DNA of 62,731 nt from Granulicatella sp041433555 (GCF_041433555.1 NZ_JAPWBR010000011.1:1-62731), one strand, 5' to 3'; counted from the stretch's first letter, positions 27,410 through 36,379 are shown. A program made the numbers and translations. Notes: a model not told the origin generated them from the letters alone.

Positions 27410-27775
27410 TTATTTTTTCTTACCTGCAATAGCCTTAGCTGGGCCTTTACGAGTACGAGCATTATTTTTTGTGTTTTGACCACGAACTGGTAAACCACGA
27501 CGGTGGCGAACTCCACGGTATGAACCAATTTCCATCAAGCGTTTGATGTTTAAGTTCACTTCACGACGTAAGTCACCTTCAATTTTTAGTTTATCCACTT
27601 CAGCACGGATACGGTCTAACTCATCGTTCGATAAATCGCGAACACGAGTATCTTCACTAACGTTAGCAGCTGCTAAGATTTGTTTTGAAGTAGTAATACC
27701 GATACCGTAAATATAGGTTAAAGAAATAACAACACGTTTTTCACGTGGAATATCCACACCTGCAATACGAGCCAT
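27410..27775 (-). CDS. rpsM: 30S ribosomal protein S13
   Basis: 121 aa. Starts MARIAGVDIPREKRVVISLT and carries the helix-two-turn-helix YIYGIGITTSKQIL. The basic tail after RGLPVRGQNTKNNARTRKG contacts the P-site tRNA. It lies 23 bases after rpmJ in the infA-rpmJ-rpsM-rpsK-rpoA-rplQ unit. Confidence 0.98.
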   Translation of the reverse strand: MARIAGVDIPREKRVVISLTYIYGIGITTSKQILAAANVSEDTRVRDLSNDELDRIRAEVDKLKIEGDLRREVNLNIKRLMEIGSYRGVRHRRGLPVRGQNTKNNARTRKGPAKAIAGKKK

Positions 27776-27798
27776 ACTAATGAGTACCTCCTTATATA

Positions 27799-27912
27799 TT
27801 ATCCTTGACGTTGTTTATGTTTGGGATTTTGACAAATCACCATAACTTTACCATTGCGTTTAATTACTTTACATTTTTCGCAAATTGGTTTTACTGATGC
27901 TCTAACTTTCAT
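27799..27912 (-). CDS. rpmJ: 50S ribosomal protein L36
   Basis: 37 aa. Translation from the ATG at 27910-27912 gives MKVRASVKPICEKCKVIKRN at the start and ends KHKQRQG with TAA at 27799. It is the zinc-binding C+ form, with C11, C14, C27 and H32. It lies between infA and rpsM as in other Firmicutes. The upstream sequence GGAGGGAAC supplies the ribosome binding site. Confidence 0.97.
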   Translation of the reverse strand: MKVRASVKPICEKCKVIKRNGKVMVICQNPKHKQRQG

Positions 27913-27947
27913 TTAAGTTCCCTCCTCTATTTCATTAACGGAGTCCA

Positions 27948-28166
27948 TTATTTAAAGCGATACGTGATTCTTCCGCGCGTTAAGTCGTACGGTGATAATT
28001 CAACCGTTACTTTATCGCCCGGTAAAATTTTAATGTAGTGCATCCGGATTTTTCCAGATACATGCGCTAAAACCTCATGACCGTTTTCAAGTTCGACCTT
28101 GAACATCGCATTCGGTAATGTTTCATTAACAATACCTTCAATTTCAATTACGTCTTCCTTTGCCAT
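27948..28166 (-). CDS. infA: Translation initiation factor IF-1
   Basis: 72 aa, a single OB-fold protein. MAKEDVIEIEGIV, VLAHVSGKIRMHYIKILPGD and the end LTRGRITYRFK match IF-1 closely. It binds the 30S A site during initiation. A good promoter lies just upstream (28239-28268), so infA heads its own transcript within the larger operon. Confidence 0.98.
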   Translation of the reverse strand: MAKEDVIEIEGIVNETLPNAMFKVELENGHEVLAHVSGKIRMHYIKILPGDKVTVELSPYDLTRGRITYRFK

Positions 28167-28238
28167 GTCTCATCCTCCTTACTTGTAAAAAGTTTTTACG
28201 GATTATTTGACGGACTTCTACCGTTATCTAACTTTCTA

Positions 28239-28268
28239 AGTATACCATTTTAGCTACCATAATTGCAA
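28239..28268 (-). promoter_or_regulatory. Internal promoter for infA-rpmJ-rpsM-rpsK-rpoA-rplQ
   Basis: On the minus strand, -35 TTGCAA (28263-28268), an 18-base spacer and -10 TATACT (28239-28244), in the 117-base gap after adk. Confidence 0.8.
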
Positions 28269-28283
28269 GATAACAGGCAGTTC

Positions 28284-28937
28284 CTAGCGAGGTTCGCCCA
28301 TAATTGATTGAATTGTTTTGAAGAGATTGTCAATGCCGCTTTCTCCATCAACATTACGTAATAAGCCTTTTGCATTATAGTAGTTTAAGATTGGTTTTGA
28401 TTGTTCAATGTTAATTTGAATTCGATTTTCCACTGTTTCAGGTTTGTCGTCTTCACGTTGATAGAAATCATGAGAACCACAACGATCACATGTACCTTCT
28501 ACTTTAGGTGGATTATTTGTTTTGTGGTAAGTTGCACCACAGTTACGACAAATAATTCTTCCTGTTAGACGTTGCATTAAGATTTCTGGGTTCACTTCGA
28601 TGTTAATTACTGCATCGATTGAGCGGTTTAATTCCGCTAAGATTTTATCAAGTGCTTCCGCTTGTGCTTGAGTACGTGGGAAACCGTCCAATAAGAATCC
28701 TTTTTCTGTATCGGCTTGTTGTAAACGTTCCTTTACAATGCCGTTTGTTACTTCATCAGGTACTAATTCGCCTTTATCCATGAATGATTTAGCTTTTAGA
28801 CCTAATTCAGTTTCTTGTTGCATAGCAGCACGGAACATATCTCCTGTTGAAATATGTGGAATTCCGTATGTAGCAACGATTTTTTCTGCTTGAGTACCTT
28901 TACCTGCACCAGGTAAACCCATTAAGATAATGTTCAT
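28284..28937 (-). CDS. adk: Adenylate kinase, zinc-lid form
   Basis: 217 aa. Converts ATP plus AMP to two ADP. The P-loop is GLPGAGKGTQAEKI, the AMP-binding segment is HISTGDMFRAA, and the FLLDGFPRTQAQAEAL block is diagnostic. The LID domain has C-x2-C in ICRNCGATYH and a second C-x2-C in TCDRCGSH. This is the structural zinc site of Gram-positive enzymes. It lies 68 bases downstream of secY. Confidence 0.98.
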   Translation of the reverse strand: MNIILMGLPGAGKGTQAEKIVATYGIPHISTGDMFRAAMQQETELGLKAKSFMDKGELVPDEVTNGIVKERLQQADTEKGFLLDGFPRTQAQAEALDKILAELNRSIDAVINIEVNPEILMQRLTGRIICRNCGATYHKTNNPPKVEGTCDRCGSHDFYQREDDKPETVENRIQINIEQSKPILNYYNAKGLLRNVDGESGIDNLFKTIQSIMGEPR

Positions 28938-29005
28938 AGTTGCCTCCTAGAATCATAACTGAAGAACTGACAAAACGCATTGCTGCATCTTGTCAATTTC
29001 TCCCA

Positions 29006-30304
29006 TTATTCCTCAATAAATCCTTTATACTTACGTTTGATTGTACGTCCTTCAATTTGTCGGCTTAACTCTAACGCTACCCCAACAACGATTAGAAGGT
29101 TTGTACCACCAAGCATCAATCCTCGTGGTAAGTTCCATAATGCTGAAGCTACCATCGGAAGAATTGAAATACCACCAAGATAAAGAGCACCAACTGTACT
29201 TAATCGTAGTAAAGTACCTGAAACAAATTGTTCTGTATCTTTACCAGGACGGACACTTAAAATATATCCGCTTGATTTTTGTAAGTTTTCTGCTACTTTC
29301 TCTGGGTTTACTTGAACGAAAGCATAGAAAAATGTAAATACAACAATTAACACTGTGTATAATGTTGCACCAGCAGGTTTTGAAAAATCAAAAATGTTAG
29401 TGGCAAGTTGGTACCAGCCAGATTCACTATGATCTTTTGCATACAAACTTAAAATAGTTGATGGCAATGTCATAAATGAACTAGCGAAGATAACCGGAAT
29501 TACCCCTGCAGAGTTGATTTTTAAAGGTAACCAAGATGTTTCACTTGAACCAGTTGCACGTTTTGAGTATGAGATTGGTAAGCGACGTTGCGCTTGTTCA
29601 ATATATACTACTAACATAACGACTAAAACAATCGCTACGATTAATGCAACTGTGAATCCTACTGCACGATAAAAGTCAGTGTCTGTACGACCTTGAATTT
29701 GATTTACATAGAATTCATAAATATCATGTGGCATTCTTGCTACAATACCTGCGAAGATTAGAACGGAAACCCCGTTACCAATCCCCTTAACGGTAATCAT
29801 ATCTCCCAACCATGTTAGGAACATGGAACCAGCTGTTAACACAAGTGCAATCATTAAGAATGTTTTGATCCCTGGGTTGTTAATTAACCCATAGTTTGAC
29901 CAAACATTAAATCCAAAAGAAATTGCATAAGCTTGGAAAAATCCAATTAAAATTGTTAAATAACGTGTTGCCGAATTTAATTTACGACGACCAACTTCCC
30001 CTTGTTTAGACCACTCAACAAACGTTGGTAGAATATCCATTTGTAACAATTGGACAACAATGGATGCAGTGATATAAGGCGAAACTCCCATTGAGAACAA
30101 TGAGAAGTTCGATAAAGCCCCACCACTAAATGTATTTAACAATCCGAAAATTCCTGTAGTTGCAAATGTCTGAATCGCTCCAGCATTTACACCAGGAACA
30201 GTAACTTGTGATCCAATACGAAAGATAATTAGAATCGACAATGTAAATAACAGACGTTTTCTAATATCTTTCATTTGAACAGCATTCTTTAGTAGAGTGA
30301 ACAT
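29006..30304 (-). CDS. secY: Protein translocase subunit SecY
   Basis: 432 aa with ten membrane segments. It is the channel-forming subunit of the general secretion system. Diagnostic pieces are LLFTLSILIIFRIGSQVTVP near residue 20, the plug region GGALSNFSLFSMGVSPYI, and RPGKDTEQF in the late cytosolic loop. The start shares one base with the rplO stop (TAATG), so translation is coupled to L15. Confidence 0.98.
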   Translation of the reverse strand: MFTLLKNAVQMKDIRKRLLFTLSILIIFRIGSQVTVPGVNAGAIQTFATTGIFGLLNTFSGGALSNFSLFSMGVSPYITASIVVQLLQMDILPTFVEWSKQGEVGRRKLNSATRYLTILIGFFQAYAISFGFNVWSNYGLINNPGIKTFLMIALVLTAGSMFLTWLGDMITVKGIGNGVSVLIFAGIVARMPHDIYEFYVNQIQGRTDTDFYRAVGFTVALIVAIVLVVMLVVYIEQAQRRLPISYSKRATGSSETSWLPLKINSAGVIPVIFASSFMTLPSTILSLYAKDHSESGWYQLATNIFDFSKPAGATLYTVLIVVFTFFYAFVQVNPEKVAENLQKSSGYILSVRPGKDTEQFVSGTLLRLSTVGALYLGGISILPMVASALWNLPRGLMLGGTNLLIVVGVALELSRQIEGRTIKRKYKGFIEE

Positions 30305-30744
30305 TAAATCACCTCTACAGTTCCACCTGCAGCTTCAATAGCTTCTTTTGCTGCTTGCGAGAATTTATTTGCTTTTACAGTTAACTTGCGTTCAAGTTTA
30401 CCATTAGCTAACACTTTGATACCGTCTTTTTCGTTTTTAACGATACCAGCCTCAACTAGTACAGCCGCAGTTACTTCTTGACCATCTTCAAAACGGTTTA
30501 ATGTTCCAAGATTTACAACTGCATATTCTTTACGATTAATATTTTGGAAACCACGTTTTGGAATACGACGGAATAATGGAGTTTGTCCACCTTCGAATCC
30601 TAATCTAACGCCACCGCCTGAACGAGCTTTTTGTCCTTTGCTTCCGCGTCCAGCAGTTTTACCATTTCCTGAACCTTGACCTCTACCAACACGGTTACGT
30701 TCTTTACGTGAACCTTCAGCTGGTTGTAATTCATGAAGTTTCAT
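30304..30744 (-). CDS. rplO: 50S ribosomal protein L15
   Basis: 146 aa from the ATG at 30744, which follows AGGAGGTG. The open frame back to 30792 would add 16 residues without a ribosome binding site. Starts MKLHELQPAEGSRKERNRVG and has the Gly-rich extension GQGSGNGKTAGRGSKGQKA. It is one of the late-assembling 23S-binding proteins. Located between rpmD and secY. Confidence 0.97.
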   Translation of the reverse strand: MKLHELQPAEGSRKERNRVGRGQGSGNGKTAGRGSKGQKARSGGGVRLGFEGGQTPLFRRIPKRGFQNINRKEYAVVNLGTLNRFEDGQEVTAAVLVEAGIVKNEKDGIKVLANGKLERKLTVKANKFSQAAKEAIEAAGGTVEVI

Positions 30745-30775
30745 GTTCCGGGCACCTCCTCTTATAAGTTTTAAA

Positions 30776-30955
30776 TTAAACTTCCTCAACATCCACTAAA
30801 TGTGAAACTGTGTTAACCATGCCTTTGATAGCTACGTTAGCTGGTTTAACAACTGTTGAACGAATTTTTGTTAAGCCTAATGCTTTACAAGTATCGATTT
30901 GGTTTTGAGGACGTCCAATCAAGCTTTTCTTTAAAGTAATCTTTAATTCTGCCAT
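30776..30955 (-). CDS. rpmD: 50S ribosomal protein L30
   Basis: 59 aa. The ATG at 30953-30955 opens MAELKITLKKSLIGRPQNQ, and the frame ends DVEEV with TAA at 30776. KALGLTKIRSTVV and IKGMVNTVSHLV match bacterial L30. It lies 13 bases after rpsE, and AAGGAGG precedes the start. Confidence 0.96.
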   Translation of the reverse strand: MAELKITLKKSLIGRPQNQIDTCKALGLTKIRSTVVKPANVAIKGMVNTVSHLVDVEEV

Positions 30956-30968
30956 TTTAATGTCCTCC

Positions 30969-31469
30969 TTATCCTAAAAGTTCTTCAACTGATTTGCCAC
31001 GTAATGCAGCAACATCTTCAACACGTTTTAATTGTTTTAATCCTTCGATTGTAGCACGAACCATGTTAACTGGTGTGTTTGAACCTAAAGATTTTGAAGT
31101 TACGTCTGAAATACCTGCTAATTCAACAACGGCACGAACTGGTCCACCTGCTGCAATTCCTGAACCGGCTTGAGCTGGTTTTAACAATACGTTACCACCG
31201 CAGAAGCGACCGATAACTTCGTGAGGAATTGTAGAACCACTAGTTGGAACTTCAATAAGGTTTTTCTTAGCATCTTCAATAGCTTTACGAATAGCTTCTG
31301 GTACTTCTTGAGCTTTACCAGTACCGAAACCAACATGTCCATTATGGTCACCGACAACTACTAAAGCAGCAAAACGTAAACGACGTCCACCTTTTACAAC
31401 TTTTGTAACGCGGTTAATCGCAACAACACGATCTTCTAATTCTAAGTTTCTTGCATCAATATTAACCAT
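30969..31469 (-). CDS. rpsE: 30S ribosomal protein S5
   Basis: 166 aa. The N-terminal double-stranded RNA-binding domain includes LEDRVVAINRVTKVVKGGRR, the loop where spectinomycin-resistance mutations arise in other bacteria. The C-terminal S5 fold has GSGIAAGGPVRAVVELAGI. It lies between rplR and rpmD. Confidence 0.98.
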   Translation of the reverse strand: MVNIDARNLELEDRVVAINRVTKVVKGGRRLRFAALVVVGDHNGHVGFGTGKAQEVPEAIRKAIEDAKKNLIEVPTSGSTIPHEVIGRFCGGNVLLKPAQAGSGIAAGGPVRAVVELAGISDVTSKSLGSNTPVNMVRATIEGLKQLKRVEDVAALRGKSVEELLG

Positions 31470-31490
31470 GAAATGTGGATCCTCCTTTTC

Positions 31491-31856
31491 CTAGAATACT
31501 AGTCCATTTTCACGTGCAGCTTCAGCTAAAGCTTTTACACGTCCATGGTATAAGTATCCACCACGGTCAAAGACTACTTCTTTAATATTTTTTTCAAGTC
31601 CGCGTTCTGCAATTAATTTACCTACAGCAGAAGCTTCCTCAGTTTTTGTTCCGTTTTCTACATTAGTATCTAAAGTAGAGGCACTTGCTAGCGTCACACC
31701 CGCTACGTCATCAATTAATTGAGCGTAGATGTTTTTGTTAGAACGAAAAACGTTCAAGCGTGGGCACTCAGCAGTACCAGAGATTTTACGACGAACACGT
31801 GCGTGACGAGTTTGACGCACTTTATTTTTGTCTGGTTTTGTAATCACAATTTTCAC
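31491..31856 (-). CDS. rplR: 50S ribosomal protein L18
   Basis: 121 aa. VRQTRHARVRRKISGTAECP, RLNVFRSNKNIYAQLIDD and the C-terminus FDRGGYLYHGRVKALAEAAR are typical. It binds 5S rRNA together with L5 and L25. Spaced 57 bases from rplF, the longest gap in this part of the operon. Confidence 0.97.
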   Translation of the reverse strand: MKIVITKPDKNKVRQTRHARVRRKISGTAECPRLNVFRSNKNIYAQLIDDVAGVTLASASTLDTNVENGTKTEEASAVGKLIAERGLEKNIKEVVFDRGGYLYHGRVKALAEAARENGLVF

Positions 31857-31913
31857 CTCTTATTAATTAATCATGCTGCGATAAGCGCAACAAAAGGTAA
31901 ATAATCGCTAAAA

Positions 31914-32450
31914 TTATTTACCTGTTTTACCTTCTTTACGACGTACAAATTCATCAACGTAACGAATTCCTTTACCTTTATAAGGTTCTGGAGGACGTAC
32001 GCCACGAATGTTAGCAGCTAATTCGCCAACTTTTTGTTTGTCATAACCTTTAACGATTACTTTTGTATTTGAAGGAACTTCGATTTCGATACCTTCTTCT
32101 GGAGTGAACTCCACTGGATGAGAATATCCAACGTTTAATACAAGTTTTTTACCTTGTAATTGAGCACGATATCCAACCCCGATTAATTCCAATTCTTTTT
32201 GGAATCCTTCAGTAACACCAACTACCATGTTGTTGAATACTGCGCGAGTTGTTCCGTGGATTGTTTTGTTTTCTTTTGAATCATCTGGACGAGTGAATAC
32301 TACTTCACCTTCGCGTTGTTCTAAAGAAATGTTTTGGTTAAATGTATAACTTAATTCACCTTTAGGACCTTTAACAGTAACTGTGTTGTCCTTTAAGTCT
32401 ACTGTTACTCCAGCTGGAATAACGACTGGTTTATTACCGATACGGCTCAC
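31914..32450 (-). CDS. rplF: 50S ribosomal protein L6
   Basis: 178 aa with two repeated L6 domains. Starts MSRIGNKPVVIPAGVTVDLK. The C-terminal signature RGVRPPEPYKGKGIRYVDE contacts the sarcin-ricin region of 23S rRNA. It lies between rpsH and rplR. Confidence 0.98.
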   Translation of the reverse strand: MSRIGNKPVVIPAGVTVDLKDNTVTVKGPKGELSYTFNQNISLEQREGEVVFTRPDDSKENKTIHGTTRAVFNNMVVGVTEGFQKELELIGVGYRAQLQGKKLVLNVGYSHPVEFTPEEGIEIEVPSNTKVIVKGYDKQKVGELAANIRGVRPPEPYKGKGIRYVDEFVRRKEGKTGK

Positions 32451-32476
32451 TTGGCTGCACCTCCTTGTTTTCTAGA

Positions 32477-32875
32477 TTACCAAACGTATGCTAGAATTTC
32501 TCCACCTACGTTTTTAGCTCTTGCTTCTTTGTCTGTAATAACACCTTCTGATGTTGATACAATAGCGATTCCTAAACCGTTCAATACTTTAGGAACTTCA
32601 CCTGTTTTAGCATAAACACGTAAACCAGGTTTAGAAATACGTTTCAATCCTGTAATTACACGTTCGTTATTTTTTCCATATTTCAAGAACACTTTCATGA
32701 TGCCTTGTTTACCATCTTCTTCAACTGAGAAGTCTTTGATGAATCCTTCAGATTTTAAGATGTTTGCAATAGCAACTTTCATGTTTGATGACGGAACTTC
32801 TAGTGATTCGTGACGAACCATGTTCGCGTTACGAATACGAGTTAAGAAATCCGCGATTGGATCTGTCATAACCAT
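32477..32875 (-). CDS. rpsH: 30S ribosomal protein S8
   Basis: 132 aa. Starts MVMTDPIADFLTRIRNANM, with AAAGGAGG nine bases before the first ATG. The C-terminal segment GIAIVSTSEGVITDKEARAK is diagnostic for S8. It is a primary binder of the central domain of 16S rRNA. Confidence 0.98.
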   Translation of the reverse strand: MVMTDPIADFLTRIRNANMVRHESLEVPSSNMKVAIANILKSEGFIKDFSVEEDGKQGIMKVFLKYGKNNERVITGLKRISKPGLRVYAKTGEVPKVLNGLGIAIVSTSEGVITDKEARAKNVGGEILAYVW

Positions 32876-32907
32876 TAATGAGTACCTCCTTTATCAAGTA
32901 GTAATGA

Positions 32908-33093
32908 TTACCAACTTGCTTTCTTCATTCCTGGGATTTGCCCTTTATAGGCAAGCTCACGTAAACAAATACGGCAAAGTTTGAATTTACGATAAACTGA
33001 ATGTGGTCGACCACAACGTTCACAACGAGTATATTCTTGAGTTGAATATTTTTTTGGACGTTTGTTCTTTGCGATCATTGATTTTTTAGCCAA
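32908..33093 (-). CDS. rpsZ: 30S ribosomal protein S14, zinc (type Z) form
   Basis: 61 aa, the short zinc-containing paralogue. CERCGRPHSVYRKFKLCRIC holds the two C-x2-C pairs that bind zinc, and the end GQIPGMKKASW is invariant. The location between rplE and rpsH is canonical. Many Firmicutes carry a second zinc-free S14 elsewhere; none is seen here. Confidence 0.97.
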   Translation of the reverse strand: MAKKSMIAKNKRPKKYSTQEYTRCERCGRPHSVYRKFKLCRICLRELAYKGQIPGMKKASW

Positions 33094-33120
33094 ACTACTC
33101 GCCTCCTGTGAGTTTTATTT

Positions 33121-33660
33121 TTATTTTTGGAAAGGCATTCCAAGTTGAGTTAATAATTCTTTTGCTTCTTCGTCTGTATTAGCTGTTGTTACGATAACAA
33201 TATCCATACCACGAACTTTGTCTACGCGATCGTAGTCAATTTCTGGGAAGATTAATTGTTCTTTAACACCTAATGTGTAGTTACCGCGTCCATCAAAAGA
33301 TTTTTTAGAAATCCCACGGAAGTCACGTACACGAGGTAATGAAACAGTTACTAACTTGTCTAAGAAGTCATACATACGTTCACCACGTAGAGTAACTTTA
33401 GTTCCGATTGGCATACCTTCACGTAAACGGAAACCAGCGATTGATTTCTTCGCAGTTGTTACAACTGGTTTTTGACCAGAGATTAATGTTAACTCTTCAA
33501 CTGCTTTTTCTAAGTTTTTAGCGTTAGATGTTGCATCACCAACACCCATATTAATAACGATTTTTTCTACTTTTGGTACTTCCATAATTGATTTGTAGTT
33601 AAATTTCTCAACTAATGAAGGTACTACTTCGTTTTTGTATTTTGCATTTAAGCGATTCAT
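33121..33660 (-). CDS. rplE: 50S ribosomal protein L5
   Basis: 179 aa. IVINMGVGDATSNAKNLEKA, GQKPVVTTAKKSIAGFRLRE and FPEIDYDRVDKVRGMDIVIV are characteristic. It binds 5S rRNA in the central protuberance and contacts P-site tRNA. It lies 32 bases after rplX. Confidence 0.98.
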   Translation of the reverse strand: MNRLNAKYKNEVVPSLVEKFNYKSIMEVPKVEKIVINMGVGDATSNAKNLEKAVEELTLISGQKPVVTTAKKSIAGFRLREGMPIGTKVTLRGERMYDFLDKLVTVSLPRVRDFRGISKKSFDGRGNYTLGVKEQLIFPEIDYDRVDKVRGMDIVIVTTANTDEEAKELLTQLGMPFQK

Positions 33661-33692
33661 GCAGGATGGTCCTCCTTCCTCAAATTACTGAA

Positions 33693-33995
33693 TTATGCTT
33701 TGTTACGACCTTTAGGTACGCGTACCTTTTCACCGTTTTCTACTTTAAAGCCTGTACGAGTTGCTTTACCTGTAGTTGGGTCTACGAACATTACGTTTGA
33801 AACATGAATTGGAGCTTCCACTTCAACGATTCCCCCTGTTTGGTTCGCTTGAGATGGTTTTTGATGTTTCTTAACAATGTTAACACCTTCAACGACTACA
33901 CGGTCTTTTTTAGGAAAGCTCTTTAAGATTTTTCCTTCTTTACCTTTGTCTTTACCTGAGATTACTTTTACGATATCACCAGTTTTTACGTGCAT
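33693..33995 (-). CDS. rplX: 50S ribosomal protein L24
   Basis: 100 aa. The KOW motif is in DIVKVISGKDKGKEGKILK, and the end KTRTGFK-like segment is TRTGFKVENGEKVRVPK. It is an early-assembly nucleator of the 50S subunit. AAGGAGGTGTAACAC precedes the start. Confidence 0.97.
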   Translation of the reverse strand: MHVKTGDIVKVISGKDKGKEGKILKSFPKKDRVVVEGVNIVKKHQKPSQANQTGGIVEVEAPIHVSNVMFVDPTTGKATRTGFKVENGEKVRVPKGRNKA

Positions 33996-34025
33996 GTGTT
34001 ACACCTCCTTCGATTTTGATGAGAA

Positions 34026-34394
34026 TTATAATACTTCTGGAGCTAATGAAACGATCTTCATGTAGTTGTTGTCACGTAATTCACGTGCAACTGGTCCAAA
34101 GATACGTGTTCCACGAGGGCTCTTGTCATCACGAATGATTACACATGCATTTTCGTCGAACTTAATGTATGAACCGTCTTTACGACGTGCACCTGATTTA
34201 GTACGAACGATTACAGCTTTAACGACATCCCCTTTTTTAACAACTCCACCTGGTGTTGCTTGTTTAACGGATGCAACGATTACATCACCGATATTAGCTG
34301 TTTTGCGGCCAGATCCGCCTAGAACTCTAATTGTTAACACTTCACGAGCGCCTGAGTTGTCAGCCACTTTTAGTCGAGTTTCTGTTTGAATCAC
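34026..34394 (-). CDS. rplN: 50S ribosomal protein L14
   Basis: 122 aa. Starts MIQTETRLKVADNSGAREVL. Ends with the conserved IFGPVARELRDNNYMKIVSL segment. It contacts the 30S subunit at bridge B5/B8. It lies between rpsQ and rplX. Confidence 0.98.
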   Translation of the reverse strand: MIQTETRLKVADNSGAREVLTIRVLGGSGRKTANIGDVIVASVKQATPGGVVKKGDVVKAVIVRTKSGARRKDGSYIKFDENACVIIRDDKSPRGTRIFGPVARELRDNNYMKIVSLAPEVL

Positions 34395-34432
34395 TATTGG
34401 TTCCTCCTTTCAAATGTTTACACAATTTGAAA

Positions 34433-34705
34433 TTAAATAATTACTGCTTCTTCAACAATTTCAACTAAGCGGAAACGTTTTGTTTTTGACAATGGACGAG
34501 TTTCCATAATCTTAACAATGTCCCCAACTTTTGCTGAGTTATTTTCATCATGAGCTACAAATTTTTTCGTATATTTAACACGTTTACCGTAAGTTGAGTG
34601 ACGTTTGTAAGTTTCGATTGCAACTACTAACGTTTTGTCCATCTTATCTGAAACAACGCGTCCTTGATATACTTTACGTTGGTTACGTTCTACAGTCATG
34701 TTCAT
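34433..34705 (-). CDS. rpsQ: 30S ribosomal protein S17
   Basis: 90 aa. RKVYQGRVVSDKMDKTLVVA and DIVKIMETRPLSKTKRFRLV are the S17 OB-fold hallmarks. A second in-frame ATG is two codons downstream, so the exact start is uncertain by two residues. It lies 18 bases after rpmC. Confidence 0.96.
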   Translation of the reverse strand: MNMTVERNQRKVYQGRVVSDKMDKTLVVAIETYKRHSTYGKRVKYTKKFVAHDENNSAKVGDIVKIMETRPLSKTKRFRLVEIVEEAVII

Positions 34706-34723
34706 TGCCTCCTTTGCTGATGA

Positions 34724-34930
34724 TTATTTTTGCAATTCTTCTTGACGCAATGCAGTCTTGATACGCGCAATTTGTTTACGTACTTCACGAATGCGTGCTG
34801 TACCTTCTAATTGCCCAGTAGCAAGTTGGAATCGTAAGTTGAATAGTTCTTGTTTTAATTCATTTTCTTTTTCAACAAGTTCAGCAGTGGATAACCCTTT
34901 AAGTTCTTTCTTAAGTTCATTAACCTTCAT
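34724..34930 (-). CDS. rpmC: 50S ribosomal protein L29
   Basis: 68 aa from the ATG at 34930, giving MKVNELKKELKGLSTAELVE, the normal L29 length. The frame opens earlier at 34945 but has a poorer ribosome binding site there. The chosen start overlaps the rplP stop by 11 bases with GGTGGTGA upstream. It is a two-helix protein beside the exit tunnel that serves as a docking site for nascent-chain factors. Confidence 0.95.
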   Translation of the reverse strand: MKVNELKKELKGLSTAELVEKENELKQELFNLRFQLATGQLEGTARIREVRKQIARIKTALRQEELQK

Positions 34931-35354
34931 TCGATTCACCACCATTTTCTTCGCGTTTCACAAATTTTGTTTTAACTGGCAATTTGTGTGATGCCAAACG
35001 TAAAGCTTCGCGTGCTACTTCTTCTGATACGCCAGCGATTTCAAACATCACTTTACCGCGTTTAACTGGTGCAACCCATCCTTCAGGTGCCCCTTTACCA
35101 GAACCCATACGAACCCCGATAGCTTTAGCTGTGTATGATTTGTGAGGGAAAATTTTAATCCATACTTTCCCACCACGTTTCATGTAACGTGTCATAGCGA
35201 TACGTGCTGCTTCGATTTGACGGTTTGTAATCCAGTGAGATTCTGTTGCTTGTAAACCGTATGTACCGAATACTACTTCTTTACCACCTTTAGCTTCCCC
35301 GCGCATTTTTCCACGGAACTCACGACGGTGTTTTACACGTTTAGGTACTAACAT
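34920..35354 (-). CDS. rplP: 50S ribosomal protein L16
   Basis: 144 aa. MLVPKRVKHRREFRGKMRGE, ARIAMTRYMKRGGKVWIKIF and MGSGKGAPEGWVAPVKRGK match L16, which organises the A-site region of 23S rRNA. It begins two bases after the rpsC stop and overlaps rpmC by 11 bases. Confidence 0.98.
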   Translation of the reverse strand: MLVPKRVKHRREFRGKMRGEAKGGKEVVFGTYGLQATESHWITNRQIEAARIAMTRYMKRGGKVWIKIFPHKSYTAKAIGVRMGSGKGAPEGWVAPVKRGKVMFEIAGVSEEVAREALRLASHKLPVKTKFVKREENGGESNEG

Positions 35355-35356
35355 GT

Positions 35357-36019
35357 TTATTTCCCTCCTTTCTCAGAGTTTTTGTTCTTTCTTGTTGGTA
35401 ATACTTCATCGCGGTAGATCCAAGTTTTAACACCTAATTTACCGTATGTTGTATCTGCTTCTTCCCATGCGTAGTCAATGTCCGCACGTAATGTATGCAA
35501 TGGAACTGTTCCTTCTGAATAGCTTTCAGAACGAGCGATATCGGCACCGTTTAAACGACCTGATACCATTGTTTTGATTCCTTTAGCACCAGCGCGCATT
35601 GTACGTTGGATTGCTTGTTTTTGTGCACGACGGAAAGCAATACGACGTTCTAAGTCGCGAGCGATTCCTTCAGCAACTAATTTAGCATCTAAATCAGGTT
35701 TTTTGATTTCAACAATGTTGATGTGAACTCGTTTACCTGTTAGTTTGTTTAAGTTTGTACGTAATTTATCTACTTCAGATCCACCTTTACCAATTACCAT
35801 ACCTGGTTTAGCTGTGTGGATTGAAACATTAACACGATTAGCAGCACGTTCAATTTCAATTGTTGAAACGCTAGCTTCGTTTAATTGTTTACGGATATAA
35901 TCACGGATTTTTAAATCTTCATGTAAGAATTCTGCGAAATCTTTTTCTGCGTACCATTTTGAATCCCAGTCACGGATGATTCCGACACGCATTCCTAATG
36001 GATGAATTTTTTGACCCAC
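35357..36019 (-). CDS. rpsC: 30S ribosomal protein S3
   Basis: 220 aa. Starts MGQKIHPLGMRVGIIRDWDS. The KH domain has GMVIGKGGSEVDKLRTNL and the C-terminal domain has GADIARSESYSEGTVPLHTL. It lines the mRNA entry channel. Tightly spaced, 3 bases from rplV. Confidence 0.98.
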   Translation of the reverse strand: MGQKIHPLGMRVGIIRDWDSKWYAEKDFAEFLHEDLKIRDYIRKQLNEASVSTIEIERAANRVNVSIHTAKPGMVIGKGGSEVDKLRTNLNKLTGKRVHINIVEIKKPDLDAKLVAEGIARDLERRIAFRRAQKQAIQRTMRAGAKGIKTMVSGRLNGADIARSESYSEGTVPLHTLRADIDYAWEEADTTYGKLGVKTWIYRDEVLPTRKNKNSEKGGK

Positions 36020-36022
36020 TGA

Positions 36023-36379
36023 TTATCCCTCCTTCTTCTCTGATACCACTACAGTGATGTGGCTTGTGCGTTTTAAGATTTGTGAAGCTGAACCTTTAGC
36101 ACGTGGACGGAAACGTTTCATAGTTGGTCCTTCGTTCACGTAAGCTTCACTTACATATAAGTTTTCAACATCTAAGTCGAAATTGTGTTCAGCGTTAGCA
36201 ATTGCAGACATTAAAACTTTTTCTACGATTGGTGATGCAGAACGTGGTGTAAATTTCAAGATTGAAATTGCGTCACCGATTTTTTTACCTCTAATTAGAT
36301 CGACAACAAGACGAGCTTTACGAGGTGCAATACGAACTGTTTTAGCAACTGCTTTAGCAGATGTGATTTGTTCTGACAT
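36023..36379 (-). CDS. rplV: 50S ribosomal protein L22
   Basis: 118 aa. VRIAPRKARLVVDLIRGKKI and the extended loop NEGPTMKRFRPRAKGSASQI line the exit tunnel, where macrolide-resistance changes occur in other bacteria. It lies 19 bases after rpsS. Confidence 0.98.
   Translation of the reverse strand: MSEQITSAKAVAKTVRIAPRKARLVVDLIRGKKIGDAISILKFTPRSASPIVEKVLMSAIANAEHNFDLDVENLYVSEAYVNEGPTMKRFRPRAKGSASQILKRTSHITVVVSEKKEG

Noticed and set aside
34066..34389. Plus-strand open frames across ribosomal protein genes (for example here)
   Set aside because: These are antisense shadows of rplN and similar genes, without ribosome binding sites or recognisable products.
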